Below are positions 10,289-20,511 of a stretch of 44,585 nucleotides of DNA, piece by piece; the stretch's first letter is position 1, and each line of letters opens with the position of its first letter. The translations under genes and the position numbers were made by a program. The notes below the pieces were generated by a model. That model was not told the origin of the DNA. It was given only the letters and a program-made list of their open reading frames with translations, and searched no databases. The DNA comes from Nemertoderma westbladi (taxonomy: Eukaryota; Xenacoelomorpha; Nemertodermatida; Nemertodermatidae), in the NCBI GenBank assembly GCA_032718475.1, contig JAUCBJ010001959.1, positions 1-44,585 of the forward strand. Direction: 5' to 3'.

Positions 10289-11563
10289 TTGTGGGGCGAG
10301 CCACGACGTTGGCGGAGCCTTAGCGAATTGACACTGTTAGGGGGTGGGTCAATTTATGCAAATAGTTGTCGTCGTCGTCGTCGTCGTCGTTGTCGTCGTC
10401 GTCGTTGTCGTCGTCGTCGTTGTCGTCGTCGTTACGATTTTGACATGCTAATAACTTTGTCGGATTTAAAGCTGCCAAGTTGAAAATTTGTAGGTATCAA
10501 TATGAGCAAAAGTTGAGATTTTTTAGAGACTTTCAGACACCATCAGTGCAATGGTCTCCCGCTAGAGGGCCACATGTCTAAACATTAAATGGCCACCCAT
10601 TTCTTTGCTTTTAATCCGTTTAAGCTGAAACTTGGGAAGTATGTACTAGACCATTAGCTGTAAATTTCAAAGGAGGCTAATCTGTCTGCAGTTCTCCAGT
10701 CTGCCGCTAGAGGGCGAAATGTCCCGAATGTGAAATTATTCTTCCATTTAGTTGTTTATGATCTGATTACGCTGAAACTTGTCATATATGTACTAGATGA
10801 CATCCTGAGTCTTTGTGTGGATTGTAATCGGTCCGAAGTTTTCCAGTCTCCCGCTAGAGGGCCACATGTCTAAACATTAAATGGCCACCCATTTCTTTGC
10901 TTTTAATCCGTTTAAGCTGAAACTTGGGAAGTATGTACTAGACCATTAGCTGTAAATTTCAAAGGAGGCTAATCTGTCTGCAGTTCTCCAGTCTGCCGCT
11001 AGAGGGCGAAATGTCCCGAATGTGAAATTATTCTTCCATTTAGTTGTTTATGATCTGATTACGCTGAAACTTGTCATATATGTACTAGAAGACATCCTAA
11101 GTCTTTGTGTGGACAGTAATCGGTCCGGAGTTTTCGAGTCTGCCGCTAGAGGGCGAAATGTAGGAAAGTGATAACCTTTGCGAATTCCTTGATCTTAATC
11201 TATTTAAGCTGAATTTTGGAATATACAGTACCGGTATGTACTAGACCACATGCCTCGTCTTTGTGAGGAAGGTGATCGATCCGTAGTTCTTTAATATGCC
11301 GCTAGAGGGCTAAATGTATGAAAGTGAAAACCTTCCAACATTTCGTTATTTATGATCCGTCAATCGGAAACTTGGTAGATATGTAATAGACCATAGGATG
11401 TGGCTTTGTAGGGAAACTAATCCTTCCTTCTTCAGTTACCCAGTCTCCCGCTAGAGGGTTAACGTTTTCCGGGAAAATCTTCTCCTATGTTTTTATAATC
11501 CTTTCGAGTTGATACTTAGCATTAACTCATTTCACGTGCTGCGCGAAGGCCCCACTTCGTGTA
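10289..11563 (+). repeat. 1275-bp direct repeat, left copy
   Basis: It starts TTGTGGGGCGAGCCACG and ends GCCCCACTTCGTGTA. It contains a GTC/GTT trinucleotide tract (~10367-10432) and then a series of ~147-bp modules. The right copy at 13661 is offset by exactly 3372 bp along the whole length, so there are no indels between the copies. Confidence 0.9.
10559..11460 (+). repeat. Seven ~147-bp modules with CCGCTAGAGGGC core (left copy)
   Basis: CCGCTAGAGGG occurs at 10559, 10704, 10851, 10996, 11143, 11299 and 11448, spaced 145-156 bp apart. Between cores, a GCTGAAACTTGG-like segment and TATGTACTAGA recur. Modules 1-2 and 3-4 form a higher-order 292-bp duplication (10559-10850 and 10851-11142). 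The core resembles the CTCF binding consensus (CCASYAGRKGGC type). That resemblance is from general knowledge and is not proof of binding. Confidence 0.8.
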
Positions 11564-11673
11564 TTATATATTATGTAGATGGTTTACCAGTAACTCATTT
11601 ATATTATTGATCTTACATTTTTGCTTCTGTGCTTCTAAACACTTTATAGGCCTATCCTTATATAAATCATTAA

Positions 11674-13095
11674 TATACTATACGCGCCCATCCATTAATA
11701 CTTGGGACCAAACTCGCTAAGCTAGATGAACATAATAAATTCATCCGCTTCGAATGTTTCCGGCGATTTTTAACCCCGTTCCGCAACGTGGATAGCCAAT
11801 TTAAAGACCGCGCTTTGACCAAGCTCAGCCTAAGAAACTCAGCTGCAGAGAAGTTGGATAGCGCTGGATTCGTCATTTTCCAAGAGATTTGTATATCGAA
11901 CTTGCACTCCTCTGTTATACAAAGACCTCGAATCCCCACAGGTTATTCTGTCGTGGAAATTCAGACAATAGGTCCACCTGAAGAGACAGACACGCCCACC
12001 TCAGCTATGCACTTAGAAGACGAACCAATATGTCTAGAATCTGAGGAGATTCAGCCTATCGCGCCCCGGAACAGCGACAACGATTACATCATAGAATGGT
12101 ATCAAGGTCCACAGTGTCTCACTGCGTACGATTATCGACATGCCAACTATGTTTCTAGGCAACGTTGTCGGTTATGCGCATCGAGAGACCATGATACGCC
12201 CATGGACACAAACGTCCGCTGTTCCTATTTCCAAGAACAACCGACTATGGAAATTTATTGCGCATATTGCAGACTCAATAACTTGCACATTTTTGCGGTT
12301 TGCCCTCAATTTATGACTCAATGTCACCATTGTCAACTAAAGGGACACGCCAGTTTCGATTGCCCTTTTAATCGCGATTTGGAAAGCGTAGATGAAATGA
12401 TCACACTACGTTACATCAGAGCTTGGGAAGCGAACGCTGATTTACATTGTGATTCGCGCCATCATTATTATCCTGGACGCGCTTACGAAGGAGTTTATGC
12501 GTTCCATCCTTATCTATTCGCTTCTGTCGAACAGAAATCACGCATATCGAGTTACGAGCTACTGAAGCGCGTCGGAGAATGTATTTCAACCAAATTTGTA
12601 CGCAAATTTCTCAGGAGTGTTAATCCTAGCGACCTTCATTCCTATAACTTAATCAATTATATCCGTCAGGATCCGGACTATGGAGACTTATTTGTTAACT
12701 CACACCCCGAGTTACAGGAAGTATATCGACGGCCTTACGAATACCGAGCCCGCGAACGCGAGTTGGAAAGAACCATTAAACCCCGGAGGTTTCTAACTGC
12801 CTATGGTCCACCCACGGCTCTCGTTCAGACCACTCGTAAAGGACCCGTAAGAGCGGCTGTCTTAAAACGAGCTCTCAAAGCCGTTAGACCCCTCTCCCCC
12901 GACGTTGATGTCAATCAACCCGGTACTTCGACTGGCGGATACACCGACCATAATCCTACACCCTCTGATGCAATCATATTGCACCCTTCACCCAGGAGTT
13001 ATAGCCCTCCTTGTAAAGTGGCTCGCCCCAAAGAGAAAAAGACTCTGGCTAGCTTTAAAAAACTGCGTAAACGCCGTCCGCGCAAGAAAGACTAA
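11674..13095 (+). CDS. Triple zinc-knuckle protein of the 4.65-kb element (5'-truncated?)
   Basis: Open from 11674 (after TAA at 11671) to TAA at 13093-13095. There is no in-frame ATG before 12007; the apparent start at 11788 is GTG, so the frame is probably a truncated gene, a spliced exon or a frameshifted continuation. Numbering from the GTG at 11788, three Cys/His knuckles occur: C127-C145 (CRLCASRDH...C), C158-C172 (CAYCRLNNLHIFAVC) and C179-C192 (CHHCQLKGHASFDC, classic CX2CX4HX4C). A Trp/Tyr-rich domain follows (RAWEANADLH, AFHPYL, VRKFLRSVNP), and the tail is strongly basic (KKLRKRRPRKKD). This suggests a nucleic-acid-binding, nucleocapsid-like role. Order and local sequence match the junction of the two accessory ORFs of the giant Bel/Pao element (26180-29145). 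It has no resemblance to the host gene. Confidence 0.65.
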   Translation, partial: YTIRAHPLILGTKLAKLDEHNKFIRFECFRRFLTPFRNVDSQFKDRALTKLSLRNSAAEKLDSAGFVIFQEICISNLHSSVIQRPRIPTGYSVVEIQTIGPPEETDTPTSAMHLEDEPICLESEEIQPIAPRNSDNDYIIEWYQGPQCLTAYDYRHANYVSRQRCRLCASRDHDTPMDTNVRCSYFQEQPTMEIYCAYCRLNNLHIFAVCPQFMTQCHHCQLKGHASFDCPFNRDLESVDEMITLRYIRAWEANADLHCDSRHHYYPGRAYEGVYAFHPYLFASVEQKSRISSYELLKRVGECISTKFVRKFLRSVNPSDLHSYNLINYIRQDPDYGDLFVNSHPELQEVYRRPYEYRARERELERTIKPRRFLTAYGPPTALVQTTRKGPVRAAVLKRALKAVRPLSPDVDVNQPGTSTGGYTDHNPTPSDAIILHPSPRSYSPPCKVARPKEKKTLASFKKLRKRRPRKKD

Positions 13096-13660
13096 CTGTT
13101 TAGAGTATTTACATATATTAGAAACTGTGATTTTTGTATATTTATAAACTTGAATCCCATTTTCTGGGAGCGGTGTAAAAGCTTTTGCGGATATACTCAG
13201 TCCCCCTCGCCCGCAAGGTACCGTTATAGGTGTTTTAACGGACATAAAAGTCATTCTTCGATATGTGTGCTTTGGTGGACATGGTAAGGCAAAAAACCCG
13301 CAATGCGTAAAATACCCTGGCACAGCTTAGCCTTGATGATTCAGATTACGACATCTAACAGCTGGTTGCTGGCATGGAAACGGCCATTGGACACATGGTT
13401 CTTTGTTTAGCTTAACAGCCAATCAGAGCGATTTTTTCTGTCGATGTGGAGATATTTGGCAGATCATGCTAGGAGTGTTCAGTCTTACTGTTTTTCTTGA
13501 TACTGTTGTGTTTTTTCTATCTAGGCCAGGAACACCGGCTCTAGAGTCAATTCATTTCAGACTTTAGAAGAAACATTAGTAGGCTTAAGATTATAGAGCG
13601 TTTAACTGTTATCATAACATATCATTCATAACAATCTTAACAACTCAATCGGCACATATA
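13096..13660. other. 3' non-coding part of the 4.65-kb element
   Basis: No frame or motif recognised. No obvious polypurine tract precedes the right repeat at 13661. Confidence 0.4.
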
Positions 13661-14935
13661 TTGTGGGGCGAGCCACGAAGTTGGCGGAGCCTTAGCGAAT
13701 TGACACTGTTAGGGGGTGGGTCAATTTATGCAAATAGTTGTCGTCGTCGTCGTCGTCGTCGTTGTCGTCGTCGTCGTTGTCGTCGTCGTCGTTGTCGTCG
13801 TCGTTACGATTTTGACATGCTAATAACTTTGTCGGATTTAAAGCTGCCAAGTTGAAAATTTGTAGGTATCAATATGAGCAAAAGTTGAGATTTTTGAGAG
13901 ACTTTCAGACACCATCAGTGCAATGGTCTCCCGCTAGAGGGCCACATGTCTAAACATTAAATGGCCACCCATTTCTTTGCTTTTAATCCGTTTAAGCTGA
14001 AACTTGGGAAGTATGTACTAGACCATTAGCTGTAAATTTCAAAGGAGGCTAATCTGTCTGCAGTTCTCCAGTCTGCCGCTAGAGGGCGAAATGTCCCGAA
14101 TGTGAAATTATTCTTCCATTTAGTTGTTTATGATCTGATTACGCTGAAACTTGTCATATATGTACTAGATGACATCCTGAGTCTTTGTGTGGATTGTAAT
14201 CGGTCCGAAGTTTTCCAGTCTCCCGCTAGAGGGCCACATGTCTAAACATTAAATGGCCACCCATTTCTTTGCTTTTAATCCGTTTAAGCTGAAACTTGGG
14301 AAGTATGTACTAGACCATTAGCTGTAAATTTCAAAGGAGGCTAATCTGTCTGCAGTTCTCCAGTCTGCCGCTAGAGGGCGAAATGTCCCGAATGTGAAAT
14401 TATTCTTCCATTTAGTTGTTTATGATCTGATTACGCTGAAACTTGTCATATATGTACTAGAAGACATCCTAAGTCTTTGTGTGGACAGTAATCGGTCCGG
14501 AGTTTTCGAGTCTGCCGCTAGAGGGCGAAATGTAGGAAAGTGATAACCTTTGCGAATTCCTTGATCTTAATCTATTTAAGCTGAATTTTGGAATATACAG
14601 TACCGGTATGTACTAGACCACATGCCTCGTCTTTGTGAGGAAGGTGATCGATCCGTAGTTCTTTAATATGCCGCTAGAGGGCTAAATGTATGAAAGTGAA
14701 AACCTTCCAACATTTCGTTATTTATGATCCGTCAATCGGAAACTTGGTAGATATGTAATAGACCATAGGATGTGGCTTTGTAGGGAAACTAATCCTTCCT
14801 TCTTCAGTTACCCAGTCTCCCGCTAGAGGGTTAACGTTTTCCGGGAAAATCTTCTCCTATGTTTTTATAATCCTTTCGAGTTGATACTTAGCATTAACTC
14901 ATTTCACGTGCTGCGCGAAGGCCCCACTTCGTGTA
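13661..14935 (+). repeat. 1275-bp direct repeat, right copy
   Basis: Nearly identical to 10289-11563. Visible differences are GAAGTTGGC here against GACGTTGGC, and one T/G change in the T-run after AAAGTTGAGA. The CCGCTAGAGGG cores lie at 13931, 14076, 14223, 14368, 14515, 14671 and 14820. The near-identity implies very recent insertion or gene conversion. Confidence 0.9.
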
Positions 14936-14988
14936 AGATATTCATACTAATTATCTGTTTAGATGATCTTGGGCAACCGGCTACTATT

Positions 14989-15039
14989 ACCCTTAATATA
15001 AAAAATCCTATCTGCTAAAAATGTTTTTATATTAAGGGT
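14989..15039. repeat. Short perfect hairpin (16-bp arms)
   Basis: ACCCTTAATATAAAAA (14989-15004) is inverted as TTTTTATATTAAGGGT (15024-15039) around a 19-bp loop. It lies in intron 1, just after the 4.65-kb element. It may be a tiny foldback relic. Confidence 0.65.
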
Positions 15040-15173
15040 GAGTGAGGGTGTATAAACGGTACTTACATAAATATGCATACGTTGTGGCATGCAGGCAGAT
15101 GAAATTATTTATATAAAGCACTCCATGTTACTAGCGATTAATTAATAAGATTTATTTAATTTGTATTATAAAG

Positions 15174-15381
15174 GAATCCGCTCTGCAAATCATTTAATTA
15201 TCGCAATAAAGTACTGATGAATCCTCCCTTCTCATGCCAGTTGAATGGAGCGTATAAAGAAGATGTCCCAGACCACGAGTTCATATCAACTGATATATTT
15301 GATTACATGGCTGTTAGTGATGATGGAGGGACATCAGCTTTATCAGATACCAACCTCGCAAATCGAACCACAACACCCACT
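15174..15381 (+). CDS. Host gene exon 2 (rest of PAN/apple domain)
   Basis: Acceptor TATAAAG|GA and donor ACT|GTAAGT. The 208-bp exon takes phase 2 from exon 1 and ends in phase 0. It encodes NPLCKSFNYRNKVLMN and FSCQLNGA, matching the central cysteines and the C-x-L strand of PAN domains, followed by a Thr/Ser-rich linker. It joins exon 1 in frame across the 4.65-kb element. Confidence 0.75.
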
Positions 15382-15514
15382 GTAAGTGATACCGGTACAA
15401 TAACAACATGGGATTTAAATACAAAATAAACACTGGAAGAAAATCCAAAAACGAAACTAATCTATTAACATATAATTCAAAATTTATTAAAGTAAAATTA
15501 TTTTATAATTTCAG

Positions 15515-15590
15515 TGCAACTGTACCGGAAGAGAAACCAAACAAGTTGAAGGATACATTGAGAGTGGATGCCAAATGGGCCCCAAAAAAC
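15515..15590 (+). CDS. Host gene exon 3 (Cys-rich linker)
   Basis: Acceptor TTTCAG|TGC and donor AAC|GTAATG. The 76-bp exon has phases 0 to 1. It encodes CNCTGRETKQVEGY and ESGCQMGPK and provides cysteines closing the PAN region before the thrombospondin-like module. A different frame stays open through the following intron, but it lacks phase continuity with exon 4. Confidence 0.6.
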
Positions 15591-15807
15591 GTAATGTATT
15601 TTTCATTTTATACAACCACTGAAAGAACTGCTGTATCTTATGGAGTCAAAACGAAAATTTATGTTAGATTTCATTCTTCGGGAGATTTTGGATTACTGGA
15701 TGGACTAGAAAATGGAAGATCATCTATTATTATTATACTTATTTATTAATTATTAATTCAACTTTATGTTGTTTATTTATCTAACAAAATTAAACAAATT
15801 ATTTCAG

Positions 15808-15966
15808 ATATTGGAGAATGGAGTGAATGGACCACGATCAGCAGTGCATGTCCACCAGCAATACCATATAGGCAATGGAGAAGCTGTGAAAAAATGAGAT
15901 GGGATGGGGGATGCGATGGTATTGAAGATTTTCCACGTTGTCCGCTTAATGCGAATATTATATATG
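15808..15966 (+). CDS. Host gene exon 4 (thrombospondin type-1-like repeat)
   Basis: Acceptor ATTTCAG|AT and donor ATATG|GTGAGT. The 159-bp exon has phases 1 to 1. It encodes GEWSEWTTISSACPP and then YRQWRSCEKM, GGCDG and FPRCP, the Trp-x-x-Trp plus spaced cysteine pattern of TSP1 repeats. TSP1 modules bind glycosaminoglycans and matrix proteins in known families. Confidence 0.75.
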
Positions 15967-16620
15967 GTGAGTCTGATGCATTCAAATAATGCATTAAATA
16001 TTGGATCAATTTGAATAATGTATTGGATGAGAGTGCATTAAATTTATAGCAAGTTAATTTGAAGCAAAGTCCATTATCTCAGGACGTTTTAGCAAAATTG
16101 TAAATAATTTAATATTAATTACATGTAACATTGATAATCTCAAGTTAGTTAATCGCTTGGAGTTACTTAATTATCATAATAATGAATTTGAAGTGCCAGT
16201 TATTCTAATGAGAAACTGAATAATTCTCATAATAATTACTAACTAAAGTCCATGTTTTACATTATGCAGTCAGCATATTATCGCAGGGAGCTGATTTTGG
16301 GCTCATTCTGTTCGGAATATAACGATTTTATTCAAATCCACTTCCAATTTTATAATCTTATTATTTGTTCTCATTCAAAAACGCTGTTAAAAAAATACAC
16401 ATTTTTCAAAATTATGCTCCAACATTCGAGATTTTTCAGTCTAATATAGCAATAATAGCTAGTTTAAAAAAATATATAGGTTTATATCTTATTATTTAGC
16501 GACATTGAAATAATTACGTCTCAAATGCATCCAAATCGTTGTTTGTCTGTAATAATTATCGGAATCGTGTAATGTTAAATAAACGATGCTATTATTTTGA
16601 GGAACTTGGACAACCACTAA
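15967..16620. other. Intron 4, 5' part
   Basis: AT-rich intronic sequence without recognised features. A LINE copy begins at about 16621. Confidence 0.5.
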
Positions 16621-18330
16621 ATACTACTACGATCGGCATGCTGCATTGCAGCTGCATTATATATATATTACATATATATTTATAATGCTGTGCTGGCTTG
16701 TCGATAAAATTGCGCCACAACTCCCTATCACCCATGACATTTGCTAGATTATCCGCATATTCAAGGCCAGTGTCCCTTAAAAGATGCGTCTCAAGAAAGT
16801 CATGGGCTGGCTGTCCACCATGCTTATTCACTCCATGAGGCTGCCAAAGTACAAGATAATGCATTGAGTGGTCGTCACGGTGAAACCAATGTCCTGCAAA
16901 GCGGAGGCGGTTCCGTTCAAGAGTCGAGATAGGGAAGACTATTGGAACACCTCCAGTGTTGTATAGAGTCTGATTGGAGATGTGTTCATTGTACTTGACA
17001 CAATGAACCCAGCGAAAATCCACGGTACTTTCTTTTGAAAGTGCCAGGATTTGTTATCCTCTGCAGTTAGAGCCCAGCATGGAGTCCCATATAAGAAAGA
17101 GTACTGGTACTACTACAGCCATAAATAATCGAACCTTATGGTTCAGTTTTATTATATGAGACTTCCAAATCCTGGACAGAATATTTAACGCTGCCCATGC
17201 CTTCCCTTTATGTATACAACTGACTTTCGGATCCCAATCTATTTATATAATCTAAATAATCTATCAATCTAAATTTATTTAGATCCCATGTAGCAGAAGT
17301 CATCCACATGCTCGAGCAAGCCGTCCCTAGAACTTATGCCCTTACGATCAGACATTTCTTCAGGGATGTTTAGATTCACTGTCATGGTTTTGGTCTTCTT
17401 GGAGTTAACAAAAAGACCAACACTAGAACAACCTGCTCCAATTAGCAGACGGGAGCCTTTGGGCTCACTCTAGTGATTCTGACAGTACCCCTATGTCATC
17501 AGCAAAGTCTAGATCATTAAGGTACTTTGCTGAAATTCCTCTACTTCGTGTGCCAGTAGTGGGTGTTACCATCACCCTATCTTTATTAAGACGGTCCAAG
17601 GACGAAGGACATGAATAATGAGTATAACATAATCTCAAAATAATAGGATTCATATTCTGCGTGTTAGAGTGGACATTTCGGCAGTTCCGAATTCTGTGGT
17701 CAGTGCAGGGGGCCTTAATCCTGATTCGATGGTATACAGGAACTGTTTCCGCAGCTGCTAACTTAACTGCTTCTGTGAAAGCAGTATAGCCCTCGCAGTG
17801 ATCTGTTGCCTCAAGAGGCGAGAACCTCATACCTGTTGCTCAGCTGTAGTGTGAAGCTGGATCTCACACTTGGCTGTTGCAACAGAGAGGACCAGTCATG
17901 CCGCGGCAAGGCAGATTTCATAGTTTTGTTAGCATGCAGACTAAGTCTTACCTTGGCCACAATAAGGCGGTGATCACTGGAGAAAGGTCGTAGTGTAAAT
18001 GCACTACAGTCTTGTACAGAGCTGCATTTCCTACGAAACAGAATGTGGTCTATCTGGGACTTGTGGCCACTGGGTCCAGTGTAAGTCCTTAGCTTTCCAG
18101 TATGCTTCTTGAACTGAGTTCCAAATGAAATGAGATGAAATCCTGAAGATGGATGGAATTTCGGTTAACACTATTGCTGTAGTCCCAGGGCACTTGCATT
18201 GAAGCTCGCCTTGTTGCATTGGGGACCCAAGTGTTAGTGCATTAACTCGCTAGTCTAGTGACTTGCCTCAATTTACCGAAGGCTTGGCTATTCGGGGTGA
18301 AATGTGAGAGTAGCCTCCAACTCCAGAATC
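16621..18330 (-). pseudogene. LINE (RTE/CR1-like) ORF2 remnant with internal deletion, copy 1
   Basis: Reading the minus strand from high to low coordinates, an endonuclease piece (~18100-17930) contains YTGPSGHKSQIDHILF and then SSDHRLIVAKVRL, the SDH motif of AP-endonuclease domains. A ~17830-17465 piece contains DLDFADDIGVLSES, the RT catalytic FADD box. Next comes HVDDFCYMGS, then a C-terminal piece (17023-16640) with HCVKYNEHISNQTLYN and MGDRELW. Much of the RT palm is missing and several frameshifts separate the parts. The 3' end carries a short TAG-type tail (around 16610-16630). The same family recurs at 19650-20163 and 42280-42916. Confidence 0.75.
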
Positions 18331-18975
18331 CCTCTCCACCTCGCAATCTGGCCTCCCTAGTGACCCAGGTTTTGGGCCAGTAAGGTCATCAGGAAAGGGA
18401 TCAGGTAAGACAGGCAGCCAGTCAGGAGATAACTGACGACTGTGAGGCCTATTGTGTCTGGTAGTTCTAGTGGCCAGACCTCCGCATTACTAATGTAATC
18501 CATAGTGGTGGATGGGGGTGCTTTTTTGCCAAGTTGGCTCTCCGGGCAAATACCACACCCTGTTTGCCATTCCACAGGGTGGGTGTCGCAGTGAAATCAG
18601 ATATGAGGCCCATCACACATACCTACTCTGAATCACATGTTCCACCATTGACTGTGCAGCTCAACTGCTGGGCCACGCCCTGTACCCCAGATGCATTTCG
18701 CATTGGAGTGCAACAAATTGGAGACGAGTACGCTCTACTGCGCTCTATTGGTGGATAACAATCTGACTGGTTAGGCCATATACCCCTGCAGCCAAGTATA
18801 TGGGTCCTTAACCCAGGACCAAGGGTGTTCCTATCCCAGAATGAAGGGAGTCCTAGTTACACGACCAGATAATGCCCTTATTCAGAGGGTCTATGCAGCC
18901 ACAGGTGGCCCCTGCTTTATGCTGCATGGAGGTGGCAAGTTTCCTGAATCAATGACCCAGAATACCTGACCTGAC
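18331..18975 (-). other. Probable 5' part of LINE copy 1, unassigned
   Basis: This GC-richer stretch directly abuts the endonuclease piece and differs in composition from the surrounding AT-rich intron. It likely belongs to the same LINE insertion (5' UTR or ORF1 region). Its open frames show no domain that I recognise. Confidence 0.4.
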
Positions 18976-19267
18976 CACTATTAAATATATACTAAACCAA
19001 TTAAGCTGAATTTTATCCAGTCATTTATATTCGTAGAATCATAACCTCCAATTTTCGTTTTTCAAGGACCACCCTAGTATATATATATATATGTTGGTCC
19101 TTTTAAAACTTTTCCTTTATTATGTTATTACATTTACTGCATATATAAGTTAGTTATTAACTATATTGGTTATTATTTTTGTGCAAAATTAAGTGTTTGT
19201 TTTATCTTTCCTGTACTGCTGTGATATTAGTATGTATCCTAATAGTAATAATAATATAATATTGCAG
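18976..19267. other. Intron 4, 3' part
   Basis: AT-rich, with a TATATATATA run near 19078-19091, ending in acceptor ATTGCAG. Confidence 0.5.
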
Positions 19268-19390
19268 ATGATGACGAATGTCTTTCTAATACACACAATT
19301 GTGACATAAATGCATACTGCAACAATACCATCGGTTCCTTTAATTGTAATTGCAAATCAGGTTTCGAGGGAGATGGCATTATCTGTACAG
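19268..19390 (+). CDS. Host gene exon 5 (calcium-binding EGF module 1)
   Basis: Acceptor ATTGCAG|AT and donor ACAG|GTAATA. The 123-bp exon has phases 1 to 1, a symmetric module exon. It encodes [17 protein letters not shown], then [15 protein letters not shown] and GDGIICTG. These show all six EGF cysteines, the D-x-D/N-E-C calcium-binding start and the hydroxylation-type C-x-N/D...F/Y-x-C-x-C pattern. Confidence 0.9.
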
Positions 19391-19649
19391 GTAATAATTA
19401 TTGGACTGGTAGAATTACGTGAAGGTTTAAATACCGGTACAAAATAACAAAAAACCAAGGCTGCAAGGTACACCAGCATTACCTTGTACCGTGTACAAGT
19501 AGGCCTAAAGAAATTCATGGCAAATAAGTTGAAAATACAGGAAATCTACATATACAAGTCTTTATACTGATCTTTTTACTATGGTGTGTTGAATTTTGCT
19601 TTTGCTACAGTAGCTAAAACTAATTACTGATAAACAAGAGGTCTATCTA

Positions 19650-20163
19650 CATTAAAACATCTCTAAACTTTGCTGACGAACTATGATTACTCTCAGAATC
19701 ACTAGAGAGAGCCCAGCAGCTCATCAGATCATTAGATCAGGGTACTTCTAGTTTTGTCTATTTCTTCAATCTATTTTGACAGTTAAATCAGACAGTCATA
19801 CTAAGTGGTCAGACTTAATTGACAGTCATCAGAAAATTTCTGAACATATTAGCATAAGATATATTGATGGTGTACTTGAGCACGTGAGCAAGGTGGACAG
19901 CGCATGACTTTCTTGAGAAGCCCCTTAAAGGAAATATACATACCTCGCAGAGGTGGATATTCTTGTGAAGCATATGGGGGATAGGGAGTTCTGGAGTTGT
20001 AATTTTGGTGAAACGCTGGCATAGCATTCTTAATGCACGCTACGTTGTTACATCAAGGCAATTGTAGATTGCATGATGGTGATACAAATTTTTTGATAAG
20101 CCATCATAGCATCTCAATGTGCAGCTGCAATACAACAGGCAGATTATAGATAGATAAATAGAT
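19650..20163 (+). pseudogene. LINE ORF2 3' remnant, copy 2 (intron 5)
   Basis: A plus-strand remnant of the same family as the copies at 16621 and 42280. It contains NFADE, then after a stop LLSESLERAQQLIRSLD (RT catalytic region, with the second Asp of the box changed to Glu). A terminal part reads MGDREFWSCNFGETLA, followed by the family 3' end (CAGCTGCAATACAACAGGC) and a GATA-type tail (~20141-20164). Internally deleted and full of stops. Confidence 0.65.
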
Positions 20164-20394
20164 GATACACAGTACCAAAAAACAGAATACTACGATAATA
20201 CTCAAACCTTCAAATATAGTTCAGAATAATATTTTTCACAAATTTGAAAGAAAATTTTTGGAAGAAAAGTTTATCACATTTCATCCATATTTCACACATA
20301 CTTGAAATAAATGTACAAACCTATTCAAAATGATATTCTTTGAATACATGAATAGCATTATGACAACTTACCGTTGGCAAATTATATCTCTTAG

Positions 20395-20511
20395 ATATTG
20401 ATGAATGCCTAAGGGACACCCACAGCTGTGAGGCGAACTCGATTTGTAACAATACAATAGGCTCCTATGACTGCATTTGCCCCTACGGATATATTTGGAA
20501 TGATGAATATT
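20395..20511 (+). CDS. Host gene exon 6 (calcium-binding EGF module 2)
   Basis: Acceptor CTCTTAG|AT and donor TATT|GTAAGT. The 117-bp exon has phases 1 to 1. It encodes DIDECLRDTHSCEANSIC and then NNTIGSYDCICPYGY, with the last cysteine split across the next junction. It has the canonical cbEGF calcium-binding start (DIDEC). Confidence 0.9.

Larger units (their letters stand above)
10289..14935 (+). mobile_element. 4.65-kb element with 1275-bp direct repeats (LTR-like) in intron 1
   Basis: Two direct repeats, 10289-11563 and 13661-14935, are both 1275 bp and differ at only about two positions by eye. They flank a 2097-bp interior with one long plus-strand frame encoding a zinc-knuckle protein. 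This is the plan of a small, very recent LTR retrotransposon or a deletion derivative. No reverse transcriptase or integrase is present, so it would be non-autonomous. Against an LTR reading, I see no tRNA primer site just after the left repeat, no purine tract before the right one, and no target-site duplication. The repeat tips (GTGGGGC...GCCCCAC) also look like terminal inverted repeats. The alternative is two copies of a 1.28-kb element flanking captured DNA, or a local duplication. Confidence 0.6.

Noticed and set aside
10289-10483. Arg/Cys-rich small ORF (also at 13661-13855)
   Set aside because: It is the translation of a GTC/GTT trinucleotide tract in the 1275-bp repeats; no independent coding evidence.
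10289-11563. Hammerhead ribozyme (retrozyme-type) in the 1275-bp repeats
   Set aside because: GCTGAAAC segments recur, but I find no CTGANGA plus GAAA core arrangement.
15591-15749. Open frame continuing through intron 3 of the host gene
   Set aside because: It is in a different frame from exon 3 and does not join exon 4 in phase, whereas the GTAATG donor gives perfect phase continuity.
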